Assembly (NCBI GenBank): GCA_046295655.1
Contig: JBKBMT010000002.1
Span: forward strand, 1 to 64,000
Reading direction: 5' to 3'
Source of the DNA: JBKBMT01 sp046295655
GTDB taxonomy: Bacteria > Pseudomonadota > Alphaproteobacteria > Rhodobacterales > Rhodobacteraceae
Length of the DNA: 64,000 nucleotides
The position numbers and the translations under genes are program-made. Below, in pieces: positions 8,120 to 16,994 of this stretch. The notes under the pieces were generated by a model, which searched no databases, was not told the DNA's origin, and saw only the letters and a program-made list of their open reading frames with translations. Position 1 is the stretch's first letter. Every line of letters starts with the position of its first letter.

Positions 8120-9421
8120 CTACTGCCCTTCAAGCCCCTCCGGGCTGCCCACGACGACGAACTGCAACCGATCCGGCCGGAACAGGCGGGCCGCTGCGCG
8201 GCGGGCCTCCTCGACCGTGACGGCGCGCACCAGATCGTTGCGCCGGGCGATGTAGCCCGCGTCGTAACCCTGCGACTTGAGCCCGACCAGCACGCGCGCG
8301 ATCGCGGAATTGCCGTCGAAGCGCAGCGGATAGGCCCCGGTCAGATAGGTCACGATGCCCGCGACCTCCTCCTCGGTCGGTCCTTCGGCGGCCACCCGTT
8401 CCCATTCCGCGCGGATCACCGCGATCGTTTCTGCCACGGTCGCATTCGACGTCTGGACCTGCCCGGTCAGAAGGCTTGCTCCATCCAGAAGCTGCATCCC
8501 CGCGCCGATGCCATAGGTCAGCCCGCGCCGGTCCCGCACCTCGCGCATCAGCCGGGCCGAAAACCGTCCGCCGCCGAAGATCTCGCTGACGACGAAGGCG
8601 GGAACAAAGTCGGGATCGTCCCGCCCGATCCCCTCGTGGCCGAAGAGGATCACCGACTGCGGTCCGGGAAACTCCTCGACGAGGATGCCCCGGCTGAGAT
8701 GCACTTCGGCCCTCGGGGGAAGCGGGGCCCCGGTTTCGGGCAGAGCGCCCAGCAGATCGTCCAGAAGCGCGCCAAGACCCTCGCCGTCGATGTCGCCGGC
8801 CACGGCGACGTGGACCCGGTCGCGCGCCAGGGCCGCACGATGGGCAGCGACAAGATCGCCGCGCGTCAGCGCTGCGACGCTTGTCTCGGTGCCGGCAGTC
8901 GGCCGACCATAGGGATGGTCGGGAAAGGCCAGGGCGGCCATCAGCCGACCGGCGATCGCGCCCGGGCTACGGCTGTCGGAACGGATACCGGCCAGAACCT
9001 GCCCCCGGACCCGTTCGATGGCCTCGGGGTCGAAGGCGGGTTCCGCCAGCGCCCCACGCAGAAGCGCCACCGCCTCGTCGCGGTTCTCGGTCAGGAACCG
9101 GGCGGAGACCGAAACCATGTCCTGCCCGGCATCGAACCGCATCGTCGCCGCCAGCGCCTCGCGTGCTTCGGCGAAGGCGCGGGCGTCCAGATCGCCGGTG
9201 CCCTCCTCCAGCAATCCGGTCATCAGGTTGACCGCACCTTCCTTGCCCTCCGGGTCCAGCGCCGCGCCGCCCCGGAACTGGATCTCGATCGCGACAAAGG
9301 GGATCCCGGGCGCCGCCACCAGCCAGGCCTCGATGCCGCCGGGCGAACGGACAACCTGAACCGGCACCTCGGCCCGCAGCGGCAGGGCGAGAAGGACGAA
9401 GGCAAGCGCGAGACGGATCAT
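8120..9421 (-). CDS. M16 peptidase family protein, probably catalytically inactive subunit
   Basis: 433 aa with an N-terminal signal sequence (MIRLALAFVLLALPLRA) and the two-domain insulinase fold. The zinc motif HxxEH expected after the FRGGAALD segment is absent (the region reads EGKEGAVNLMTGLLEEGTG), while the RRGLTYGIGA motif of the substrate-binding partner half is present. The gene overlaps its active paralogue by ATGA, so the two are probably made in equal amounts and form a heterodimer in the periplasm, as in other paired M16 peptidases. The substrate is unknown. Confidence 0.88.
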   Translation of the reverse strand: MIRLALAFVLLALPLRAEVPVQVVRSPGGIEAWLVAAPGIPFVAIEIQFRGGAALDPEGKEGAVNLMTGLLEEGTGDLDARAFAEAREALAATMRFDAGQDMVSVSARFLTENRDEAVALLRGALAEPAFDPEAIERVRGQVLAGIRSDSRSPGAIAGRLMAALAFPDHPYGRPTAGTETSVAALTRGDLVAAHRAALARDRVHVAVAGDIDGEGLGALLDDLLGALPETGAPLPPRAEVHLSRGILVEEFPGPQSVILFGHEGIGRDDPDFVPAFVVSEIFGGGRFSARLMREVRDRRGLTYGIGAGMQLLDGASLLTGQVQTSNATVAETIAVIRAEWERVAAEGPTEEEVAGIVTYLTGAYPLRFDGNSAIARVLVGLKSQGYDAGYIARRNDLVRAVTVEEARRAAARLFRPDRLQFVVVGSPEGLEGQ

Positions 9422-10743
9422 TGGGTTACCTCGCGTTCCAGCCAGGCGGTGACGGACCGCCGGCGGTCGAACAGATCGGCCGCCGCCGCCATCACGTCTT
9501 CCGGCGTCACCGACTGCAGGACGCGTGGCCAGTCGCGCTGATCCTCCACGCTCAGCCCCGAGGTAAGCGCCGCTCCGTAACGCATCGCCTGCCCGCGGGC
9601 GCTGTCCAGGGCATAGATCTCCTGCGCCCGCAGTCGCGACAGGATCCGCTCGAACTGCGCCCGATCCACCCCCTGCGCCAGAAATCCGGCAAGTGTCAGA
9701 TCCATTGCCGCCTCGGCTTCGTCCAGGCTCACGCCCTCGACCGGGACGACGACCAGAGTGAAGGTGCTGTCGTCGAAAGCGGTCGCTTCGTAGAACGCCT
9801 GGGTGTTGACAGCGAGCGGGCGGTCGAACTCCAGCGCCCGGCCAAGGACCGATGTGGCCGAACTGCCGCCCAGGATCTCCGCCAGCACCACCAGCGCCGC
9901 CGCCCGGGCCTGCCCACCGGTCCGGCGCGACGGGGCAAGGTAGCTTCGCAGGACATAGGGCTGGCGCACCCGCGGATCGGCCATGCGCAGCCGACGCTCG
10001 GCCAGCTGCGGCGGTTCGGCAAGGCGCCGGCGCTCGCCGATTGCGGGGTTCGGCGGGATCGGCCCGTAGTGTTCCTCGGCCAGCGCCCTGACGGCTGCTG
10101 CTGTCACATCGCCGGCGACGATCAGGATCGCGTTGTTCGGCGCATAGTGGGCACGATAGAAGTCCAGCGCATCCTCGCGCGTAAGGCCCTCGATCTCGTG
10201 CCGCCAGCCGATGATCGGCAGCCGGTAGGGGTGATGCAGGAACTGCGCGGCCCGACGCTGTTCGGCAAGCAAGGCGCCCGGGTCGCTGTCGGTGCGCTGG
10301 TTGCGTTCTTCCAGAACCACCAGCCGCTCGGTTTCCACCTCGTCCTCGGGCAGCGACAGGTTCACCATCCGGTCGGCCTCCATCGCCATCATCAGCGGCA
10401 GCCGGTCCGCAGCGACGCGCTGGAAATAGGCGGTGTAGTCCCAGCTCGTGAAGGCGTTGTCCTGCCCGCCCTCGGCCTCGACCATGGCCGAGAAGGCGCC
10501 CGGTGCGGTGGTCTCGGTGCCCTTGAACATCAGATGTTCCAGAAAATGCGCGATGCCGGACTTGCCGGGCGGCTCGTCCGCCGCGCCGACGCGATACCAG
10601 ACCATGTGGACGACCACAGGCGCCCGGTTGTCCTCGATCACCACGACCTGCATGCCGTTGGCCAAGGCAAAGTCGCTGATCCGGTCCGCCTGCACCGGCA
10701 TGGCAGCCAGGATCAGAAGCGCAGCAGCAACCACAAGACGCAT
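9418..10743 (-). CDS. M16 zinc peptidase, active subunit
   Basis: 441 aa from the ATG at 10743, which begins a clear signal peptide (MRLVVAAALLILAAMPVQA); an upstream ATG would add 18 residues ahead of it. HFLEHLMFKGT contains the HxxEH zinc motif, and a downstream glutamate-rich helix (ALLAEQRRAAQF region, preceded by VVLEERNQR) can supply the third ligand. It is exported and probably degrades peptides or misfolded envelope proteins together with the inactive partner encoded next to it. Such PqqL/YmxG-like pairs are widespread in alphaproteobacteria, typically near lspA and DUF3035 genes, as here. Confidence 0.93.
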   Translation of the reverse strand: MRLVVAAALLILAAMPVQADRISDFALANGMQVVVIEDNRAPVVVHMVWYRVGAADEPPGKSGIAHFLEHLMFKGTETTAPGAFSAMVEAEGGQDNAFTSWDYTAYFQRVAADRLPLMMAMEADRMVNLSLPEDEVETERLVVLEERNQRTDSDPGALLAEQRRAAQFLHHPYRLPIIGWRHEIEGLTREDALDFYRAHYAPNNAILIVAGDVTAAAVRALAEEHYGPIPPNPAIGERRRLAEPPQLAERRLRMADPRVRQPYVLRSYLAPSRRTGGQARAAALVVLAEILGGSSATSVLGRALEFDRPLAVNTQAFYEATAFDDSTFTLVVVPVEGVSLDEAEAAMDLTLAGFLAQGVDRAQFERILSRLRAQEIYALDSARGQAMRYGAALTSGLSVEDQRDWPRVLQSVTPEDVMAAAADLFDRRRSVTAWLEREVTQ

Positions 10744-10825
10744 CGGCACCCCCGTTCGGATTGCCGCAGAAGCTACCGCCCGCCCGCCCGGGATCAAGCC
10801 TTGCTACGCGGATGTGAAGCCTGCC

Positions 10826-11371
10826 CTAGCGACGGGCGTCGGGAAAGCGTGCAGGATCCGGCGGTGCGGCCGGCGTGCGCCGCCCGGTGCTGCGCCAGCG
10901 GTCGAGTTCCTGGTGTTGCGGCACCGCCTGACGGCGATAGCGGTCGTTGTAGACCGAGGTTCCGAACAGCCGTTCAAGAAGAAGCGGCTGGTTGCGGCGG
11001 CGGAAGTTCTCGTCCTCGGCCGCCAGCGCCTCGCGGATACCGCCGGCGACACCGTAGCGCCCGGCCGCAGCGGCCAGTGCCGGATCGCCGCCCCCTGCCC
11101 CGGGCCGGCCGCCGAGGGCGACAACCGCATCGTCAAGCGGGGTCGGGTCGGTGCGGCTCGGCCCGCCGGGCACAGGCTCGGGCAGGGCCCGCAGATCGGC
11201 AGGGATCGTCAGCGGCTTCGGCGGCAGGATCATGAACTCGTCCGGGCCATCGTGGGTCGGGCGCAGGTTCATCAGCCGTCCGGGAGGTTCGTCGGTGTTG
11301 CGGCTGCCGCAGGCACCCAGCGCCAGCACCGCGATCAGCGCGACCCCCGCGACCGCCCGTCCTGCCCGCAT
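10826..11371 (-). CDS. DUF3035 family lipoprotein
   Basis: 181 aa. The start at 11371 gives a lipoprotein signal peptide ending in the lipobox LGAC at about residues 19-22, followed by a short mature protein rich in Pro, Arg and Asp (DEFMILPPKPLTIP, LPEPVPGG). This is the DUF3035 pattern common in Rhodobacterales. It lies 59 bp downstream of lspA, the peptidase that processes such signals, and 82 bp upstream of the M16 pair. An envelope role is implied by the lipobox and its neighbours; no enzymatic motif is visible. Confidence 0.85.
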   Translation of the reverse strand: MRAGRAVAGVALIAVLALGACGSRNTDEPPGRLMNLRPTHDGPDEFMILPPKPLTIPADLRALPEPVPGGPSRTDPTPLDDAVVALGGRPGAGGGDPALAAAAGRYGVAGGIREALAAEDENFRRRNQPLLLERLFGTSVYNDRYRRQAVPQHQELDRWRSTGRRTPAAPPDPARFPDARR

Positions 11372-11430
11372 CTGCCACCCTCCTGCCCGTCCCGGCCCTG
11401 GGGCCGTCTTACCGCAAAGCATCTGCGGCG

Positions 11431-11934
11431 TCACGGGGTCTTTCGCCCCGGTTCGCCCGCGAACAGCACAAGCCCCGCCGCCCCGGCGAAGATCGCGACA
11501 TCGGCCACGTTGAAGGCCCAGGGATTGACGATGCCGCAGCACGACACGTTCAGGAAATCGGCCACCGCGCCATAGGCCAGGCGATCCACCACATTGCCCA
11601 GCGCGCCGCCGACCAGAAGCCCGGCCGAAACCCGCGCGATGGGTCGCACAGCCGACCGCCGCGCCCAGATCCAGACCGCGGCCGAGATGGCCAGTGCGAG
11701 TCCGATCAGCACCCAGCGCATCGCCTGCCCCTCGTCTGCGAAGAGTCCGAAGTTCACCCCCCGGTTCCAGGCCATGCGCAGGTTCAGGAAGGGCGGCCAG
11801 ACATCGATCGCCAGCCGGCGGTCCAGGGCCATCACATGCACGACCCAGTATTTCGTCGCCTGATCGAGCAGGAACACCACCGCGGCCGTCCAGCCGGCGG
11901 CAGCCATCGGGAACCTCCGGCGCCCGCGCGTCAT
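11431..11934 (-). CDS. lspA: Lipoprotein signal peptidase (signal peptidase II)
   Basis: 167 aa integral membrane aspartyl protease that cleaves prolipoproteins after lipid attachment. Four hydrophobic segments are visible. The diagnostic motifs are DQATKYWV, NRGVNFGLF, and the catalytic aspartates in GNVVDRL and FNVADVAIF. Length is typical of the family. It sits between purH and the DUF3035 lipoprotein gene on the same strand with 59-61 bp gaps, so it may share their transcript or have its own promoter. Confidence 0.96.
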   Translation of the reverse strand: MTRGRRRFPMAAAGWTAAVVFLLDQATKYWVVHVMALDRRLAIDVWPPFLNLRMAWNRGVNFGLFADEGQAMRWVLIGLALAISAAVWIWARRSAVRPIARVSAGLLVGGALGNVVDRLAYGAVADFLNVSCCGIVNPWAFNVADVAIFAGAAGLVLFAGEPGRKTP

Positions 11935-11995
11935 CGCGGCGCGCGGCGCCGCACGCCCGGCGCCCGGTCGGTGCTGGTTCCAAGCCCGACCACGA

Positions 11996-13582
11996 TCAGT
12001 GCCGGAAATGCCGCATGCCGGTCATCATCATCGCGAGCCCGGCCGCGTCTGCGGCCGCGATGACCTCGTCGTCGCGCATCGCGCCGCCCGGCTGGATCAC
12101 CGCGGTGGCTCCGGCCTCGGCCGCTGCCAGAAGTCCGTCGGCGAAGGGAAAGAAGGCATCCGAGGCGACCACGGAGCCAAGGGTCGGAAGCTCGGACAGG
12201 CCAAGCGCCTCGGCCATGTCGGCAGCCTTGCGCGCGGCGATCCGGGTGCTGTCCACCCGGCTCATCTGACCGGCACCGATCCCCACCGTGGCTCCGCCCT
12301 TCGCATAGACGATGGCATTGGACTTGACGTGCTTCGCGACCTTCCAGGCAAACAGCAGGTCAGCCAGTTCCGCCTCGGTCGGTGCCCGTTTCGTGACCTG
12401 GCGCAGATCGGCACGGCCAACCCGGCCATTGTCCCTGTCCTGCACCAGAAACCCGCCCGAGACGTGGCGGACGGCAAGCCCGGGCGCTGCCGGATCCGGC
12501 AGCGCCTCGGTGACCAGAAGCCTGAGGTTCTTCCGGGCCGAAAAGATCGCGATGGCATCGGCGTCTGCGCCGGGGGCGATCACCACTTCGGTGAAGATCC
12601 CGGCGATCCGCTCTGCGGTCTCGGCATCGAGCGGGCGGTTCAGCGCCACGATCCCGCCGAATGCACTGATCCGGTCGCAGTCGTAGGCTCGCTGATAGGC
12701 CTCGGCCAATGTCGCGCCGGTGGCCACGCCGCAGGGATTGGCATGCTTGATGATCGCGCAGCCCGGCGCCTCGGTGCCCAGTTCCGCAACCAGTTCGAAG
12801 GCGGCATCCGTGTCGTTGATGTTGTTGTAGGACAGTTCCTTGCCCTGCAGCTGGCGCGCCGTCGCGACCCCGGGCCGCTGCGAGCCGTCGGTGTAGAACG
12901 CGGCCGACTGATGCGGATTCTCTCCGTAGCGCAGGGGCTGGGCCAGCGTGCCGGCAAAGGCGCGCCGGCGCGGCGTCGCGACCCCCGTCGCTTCGGCCAT
13001 CCACCCCGACACGGCGGCATCATAGGCTGCGGTGCGCGCGAAGGCGCGCTGGGCCAGCATGCTGCGGAAACCAAGCCGTGTCGCCCCGTCCTGCGCCGCC
13101 AGCTCCTCGCCCAGCGCCTGATAATCCTCGGGGTCGGTCACCACCGCGACGAACCGATGATTCTTGGCTGCTGCCCGGATCATCGCCGGACCGCCGATAT
13201 CGATGTTCTCCACGCAGTGCTCGGGGGACGCGCCTCCGGCAACGGTCGCCTCGAACGGATACAGGTTGACCACCAGCAGGTCGATCGGCTCGATCCCGTG
13301 CGCCGCCATGGCAACCAGATGCTCGTCGTCGTCGCGCAGCGCCAGAAGCCCGCCATGCACCATAGGATGCAGCGTCTTGACGCGGCCGTCCAGCATCTCG
13401 GGGAAGCCCGTGACCTCGGCGACGTCCCGCACCGACAGCCCCGCCGCACGCAGCGTCAGCGCCGTTCCGCCGGTCGAGATCAGTTCCACCCCCCGGCGCG
13501 CGAGCATCCGGCACAACTCGATTATGCCGGTCTTGTCCGAAACGGAAACAAGCGCGCGTCCGATGGGAACCAGATCGGTCAT
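11996..13582 (-). CDS. purH: Bifunctional AICAR transformylase/IMP cyclohydrolase
   Basis: 528 aa, full length. The N-terminal IMP cyclohydrolase (MGS-like) domain shows ALVSVSDKTGI and FPEMLDGRVKTLHP; the C-terminal formyltransferase domain shows GKELSYNNINDTDAA, IIKHANPCGVA and KHVKSNAIVYAK. It catalyses the last two steps of de novo purine synthesis, using 10-formyl-tetrahydrofolate. It starts 16 bp after the heparinase-like gene on the same strand, and rsmB lies upstream of that, an arrangement that recurs in Rhodobacterales. Confidence 0.97.
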   Translation of the reverse strand: MTDLVPIGRALVSVSDKTGIIELCRMLARRGVELISTGGTALTLRAAGLSVRDVAEVTGFPEMLDGRVKTLHPMVHGGLLALRDDDEHLVAMAAHGIEPIDLLVVNLYPFEATVAGGASPEHCVENIDIGGPAMIRAAAKNHRFVAVVTDPEDYQALGEELAAQDGATRLGFRSMLAQRAFARTAAYDAAVSGWMAEATGVATPRRRAFAGTLAQPLRYGENPHQSAAFYTDGSQRPGVATARQLQGKELSYNNINDTDAAFELVAELGTEAPGCAIIKHANPCGVATGATLAEAYQRAYDCDRISAFGGIVALNRPLDAETAERIAGIFTEVVIAPGADADAIAIFSARKNLRLLVTEALPDPAAPGLAVRHVSGGFLVQDRDNGRVGRADLRQVTKRAPTEAELADLLFAWKVAKHVKSNAIVYAKGGATVGIGAGQMSRVDSTRIAARKAADMAEALGLSELPTLGSVVASDAFFPFADGLLAAAEAGATAVIQPGGAMRDDEVIAAADAAGLAMMMTGMRHFRH

Positions 13583-13598
13583 GGATGTCCTTCCGCCG

Positions 13599-15332
13599 TC
13601 AGATCACCGGGTCATCGCGACCCAGATCGCGAATCGCCAGCGGGGTATCCTGCGCCTTGGCCAGCGTCCAGCCCGTTTCGACCGCGTAATCCATCAATGT
13701 GCCGGTCAGGACGATCTGTCGGGCCGGTCGCGGGTTCAGCCGCCCCTTTTCCAGATAGACCGAGGGTTCGAGCGTCATGGTCGTGGTGCCGTCGTGGCGG
13801 AACACCCATACCTCGCCCGAACGCAGCGCGAGCGAGACCGCACTGCCGCCGAGGTCGATCTCGGAATCGACCTCGGGATGCAGGTGAAAGCGGATATGGA
13901 ACCGGATGCCCGGCACCCGAAGCGCGGCAAGCACCGCGGCAAAGCGCCGCCGTTCTGCCTCGGACAGCGACCCCAGGCTGTCCTGCCCCGACAGCCGCCG
14001 GCCGTCGGGGGACAATTCCAGCGCCCTCGTGTGGCTCAGGCCATGGGTTTCTGCCCAGCCGCTGTGCCCGGCGACAAGGATCTGGCCGTCCTCGCCCGCC
14101 ATCTGGCGCAGGCCGAAGACCGCCGCGCGGTCGGCAAGCTGCTCGCCCGCGCCGAGGCGGGACGACGAAAAGCCCTCGACCGCCAGGGTCGAATGGGATG
14201 CGGTGGCCCGCCCCGCCCGGCGCCAGTCGGCCCCGAACACCTGGCCCGAGCCGCAGTTCACCACGACCGGGCGTCGCCCCGAGGTCAGTTCGAAAGCCAG
14301 CGTCGAGGCATGGGCCTGCACCGAGGCGCGCCCCGCCGGCGGCGGTGCGACATCGACGATCACGCTGGTCCGTCCGCCCGACAGGCGCACGAACCCCATC
14401 GCCGGACCTGCCGACGGCTGCGGCTTGACCCGTGACTGGGCAAGGGCGTGATCGAGCCGCCCCTCTAGGCCGCGCCCGCCGCCGTGGAACCGCGCGAGCC
14501 CGCCGTCGGCATGGCGGAGCGACCTGAGGGTCGGCGCGATGCGCGCGATGGCAGCGCCGATCTCGGTCGGAACATCCCGGCCGGCCTGCTCCAGCGACTG
14601 CACCGTCCAGATCAGCAGTGTCAGCACCTCCAGCAGCTCTTCCGGGTTGCGGGTGGCGATGCCGCCGGAGGCGTCGATCTCGGTCGCGCAGTCGCGCGCC
14701 AGCGCGGCCACCGCCCGGGGCACCTGACGCTCCATCCCGGTCAGGGAAAGGCCGGCGTAGATGAGGCCCGCAAGTGCCTCGAACCGCGCGAGCCCGGGTG
14801 CGGATGCCCGCCAACGCAGGCCGAGATAGGTGCACTGGCGTCCGAGGGAGCGGAAGAAGGCGGCATGATCGGGCGGCTCGCGCCCCATCAGCAGCATGAT
14901 GGAATGATTGATCCAGCGGATCAGCCGGCGGCCTGCGAGATCCGGCGTCCAGCCCGGGCCGCGGCCGCGCCCGAACCGCTCGATCCAGCCGAACACCCAG
15001 TCCTGCGCCAGCATGCGCGCCTCGGCATCCGCCACCGCCGCCAGATCGTCGAGCCAGGCGAAGCCGTGCGCCGCCTCCGCGAAACCGGCATCGGGGGAAG
15101 GCACGTCCCATAGCGGACGACCCCTGAGCTCTACCAGATGGCCGGCCAGAAGAACGTTTCCCGACAGAAGCTGCCGCCCGCGCGACACCATCCCGATGCT
15201 GCGCGGCTCGGGTTGCGAGACAAAGCCGGTGGGCGCGCGTGCAAGCCCCGCAATCCGGGCATGGAGTCGGTCTGCGAACCGCGGGGCGCGGCTGTCCGCG
15301 GGAACCGGGGTGGCCTTCGGTCTTTCCGCCAT
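13599..15332 (-). CDS. Heparinase II/III family protein
   Basis: 577 aa from the ATG at 15332 (MAERPKATPVPADSRAPRF). The N-terminal half is an alpha-helical toroid (PLWDVPSPDAGFAEAAHGFAWLDDL) and the C-terminal half is the beta-sheet heparinase II/III-like domain (VIVDVAPPP, ASTLAFELTSGRRPVVVNCG, ATASHSTLAVEG). No signal peptide is seen, so it is probably cytoplasmic, which is unusual for a polysaccharide lyase. The gene is set between rsmB (74 bp upstream) and purH (16 bp downstream) in what reads as one operon. The family is well supported; a true lyase activity and substrate are not. Confidence 0.85.
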   Translation of the reverse strand: MAERPKATPVPADSRAPRFADRLHARIAGLARAPTGFVSQPEPRSIGMVSRGRQLLSGNVLLAGHLVELRGRPLWDVPSPDAGFAEAAHGFAWLDDLAAVADAEARMLAQDWVFGWIERFGRGRGPGWTPDLAGRRLIRWINHSIMLLMGREPPDHAAFFRSLGRQCTYLGLRWRASAPGLARFEALAGLIYAGLSLTGMERQVPRAVAALARDCATEIDASGGIATRNPEELLEVLTLLIWTVQSLEQAGRDVPTEIGAAIARIAPTLRSLRHADGGLARFHGGGRGLEGRLDHALAQSRVKPQPSAGPAMGFVRLSGGRTSVIVDVAPPPAGRASVQAHASTLAFELTSGRRPVVVNCGSGQVFGADWRRAGRATASHSTLAVEGFSSSRLGAGEQLADRAAVFGLRQMAGEDGQILVAGHSGWAETHGLSHTRALELSPDGRRLSGQDSLGSLSEAERRRFAAVLAALRVPGIRFHIRFHLHPEVDSEIDLGGSAVSLALRSGEVWVFRHDGTTTMTLEPSVYLEKGRLNPRPARQIVLTGTLMDYAVETGWTLAKAQDTPLAIRDLGRDDPVI

Positions 15333-15406
15333 CTGTGCTGCGGGCCTGTCCTGCTCGGCGCGCACCTTAGCCCCGGGACCGGGCGCTGTCACCCCGGCCG
15401 GCCGCC

Positions 15407-16678
15407 TCAGCCACGCCGGAGCGACGCCACGAAGAAGCCGTCGATCCCGCCGCCGTCCGCCCAATGATCGGGACGGATCCTGAGTGCCCCCGGGTCTGCC
15501 TGCCACGCGGCGGTCCATTCCGGCAGCGGCGCGGGCGCGAGCTGCGGGTGGCGGCGCAGCGCGGCGGCAAGCTGCCCCTCGCCTTCGGCAGGGATGATCG
15601 AACATGTGGCGTAGACGATCCGGCCGCCCGGCCGGACCATGGCCACCGCCCGGTCGAACAGTTCGGCCTGCAGCGCGATCAGCTCGTGCAGATCGCCCGC
15701 CCGTCTCGCGAAGGGAAGGTCGGGGTGGCGCCGGATGGTGCCGGTGGCGGAACAGGGCGCATCGAGCAGCACAGCGTCGAAGGCTTCGGCGGGCTGCCAG
15801 TCGCGCAGATCGGCGACCACAAGTTCGGCCTCCAGCCGGCAGCGGGCAAGGTTTTCCGCCACCCGCTCCATCCGCCCCGGCGCGATATCGACGGCCGTGA
15901 CCTGCGCACCTGCGGCAGCCATCTGCAACGTCTTTCCGCCGGGCGCCGCGCAGAGATCGGCAACCCTTTCCCCGGGCCTTGGGGCAAGGATCTGCGCCGG
16001 CACCGAGGCGGCGGCATCCTGCACCCACCACGCCCCGGCGTCATAGCCCTCAAGCGCCGTGACCTGCCGGCCCGGGTCGAGCCGGATGCCACCCGTCGCA
16101 AGCACCCGTCCGCCCAGCCGCGCGGCCCAGTCGGCGGCGGCGCCGGGATCGCGGAGCGTCAGGTCCAGCGCCGGTCCGGCAAGATGCGCAGCCTCCATGG
16201 CAGCCGCCGCTTCCTCACCCCAGGCCCCGACCACGGGCGTCCGGATCCAGTCGGGCAAACGCTGGACCGCAAGTGCCCCAGGCGCCGGGTCGGCCGCAAG
16301 ACGGCGCAGGATCGCATTGACCAGCCCCCCGGCGCCCTTGCCCCCCGCCTCTCGCGCCAGGGTCACCGCCGCGTTGACGATGCCGTGTGCCTCCGTGGGC
16401 CGCTGGACCAGTTCGGCAAGGGCGACCCGAAGCACGGCGCGCACTGCCGCCGGCGGGGGATGGCGCAGATGCCTTGCAGCAAGCGCGTCCAGCGGCCCGA
16501 TGCGGCGCAGCGTGTCCAGCGCCAGGCGCTGCGCCCGCGCCCGGTCCTCGGCGCTGAGGGGGATGAGCGGCGCACCGGCATCGCGCAACAGCCTGCCACC
16601 CTCGACGACCGACCGGACCAGCGTTGCGGCAGCCCGGCGGGCTGCAAGCGGGTCGGGCACGGCAGGGTTGCGGGTCAT
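15407..16678 (-). CDS. rsmB: 16S rRNA m5C967 methyltransferase family (RsmB/NOP2)
   Basis: 423 aa from the ATG at 16678. An N-terminal NusB-like RNA-binding domain (ARRAAATLVRSV, then HGIVNAAVTLARE) precedes the SAM-dependent domain with DLCAAPGGKT and two cysteine motifs, DAPCSATGTIRRHPDL and YATCSI, that carry the catalytic and product-release cysteines of m5C RNA methyltransferases. It probably modifies 16S rRNA. It is divergent from the sdhAF4 gene with only 49 bp between the start codons and heads the leftward run that includes purH. Confidence 0.94.
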   Translation of the reverse strand: MTRNPAVPDPLAARRAAATLVRSVVEGGRLLRDAGAPLIPLSAEDRARAQRLALDTLRRIGPLDALAARHLRHPPPAAVRAVLRVALAELVQRPTEAHGIVNAAVTLAREAGGKGAGGLVNAILRRLAADPAPGALAVQRLPDWIRTPVVGAWGEEAAAAMEAAHLAGPALDLTLRDPGAAADWAARLGGRVLATGGIRLDPGRQVTALEGYDAGAWWVQDAAASVPAQILAPRPGERVADLCAAPGGKTLQMAAAGAQVTAVDIAPGRMERVAENLARCRLEAELVVADLRDWQPAEAFDAVLLDAPCSATGTIRRHPDLPFARRAGDLHELIALQAELFDRAVAMVRPGGRIVYATCSIIPAEGEGQLAAALRRHPQLAPAPLPEWTAAWQADPGALRIRPDHWADGGGIDGFFVASLRRG

Positions 16679-16695
16679 GGCGGCGGGACTATAAC
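16668..16695 (+). promoter_or_regulatory. Candidate housekeeping promoter for sdhAF4
   Basis: TTGCGG (16668-16673), a 16-nt spacer and TATAAC (16690-16695) lie 32 bp upstream of the ATG at 16728. The -35 falls inside the first codons of the divergent rsmB gene. This is a sequence match only. Confidence 0.4.
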
Positions 16696-16727
16696 AGCGA
16701 TGGCAAGCAGACAAGGAAGCAGCGCCG

Positions 16728-16919
16728 ATGACCGATCCCCTTCCGCGCGAGCCGCGCGACGATCTGCCCCCCGCCGCACTCCGTGCGCTGGCAGAAGCGG
16801 CGGAGCGACGGGCGAAGGGAACGACGCTCGACCTGCCGCCTGAACTTGGCGGACGCGACGGGCCGGAACCGGTGCGCTATGGCGACTGGGAACGCAAGGG
16901 GCTCGCCATCGACTTCTAG
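16728..16919 (+). CDS. sdhAF4: DUF1674 / succinate dehydrogenase assembly factor 4 homologue
   Basis: 63 aa, the typical short length. The C-terminus GPEPVRYGDWERKGLAIDF is the conserved DUF1674 signature (RYGDWE..G...DF) shared with eukaryotic SDHAF4, which helps mature the flavinylated SdhA subunit. The ATG follows the purine-rich stretch GGAAGCAGCGCCG. It is divergent from rsmB and 75 bp upstream of the NYN-domain gene on the same strand. No sdh genes lie in this window. Function in bacteria is transferred from the eukaryotic family. Confidence 0.85.
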   Translation: MTDPLPREPRDDLPPAALRALAEAAERRAKGTTLDLPPELGGRDGPEPVRYGDWERKGLAIDF

Positions 16920-16994
16920 ACCCGCGCTGCACGGCTTTCGCCCGGTGCCGCAATCGGGCACAAGGGGCGCTCCACGACCACGAGAGGTTGCTTC

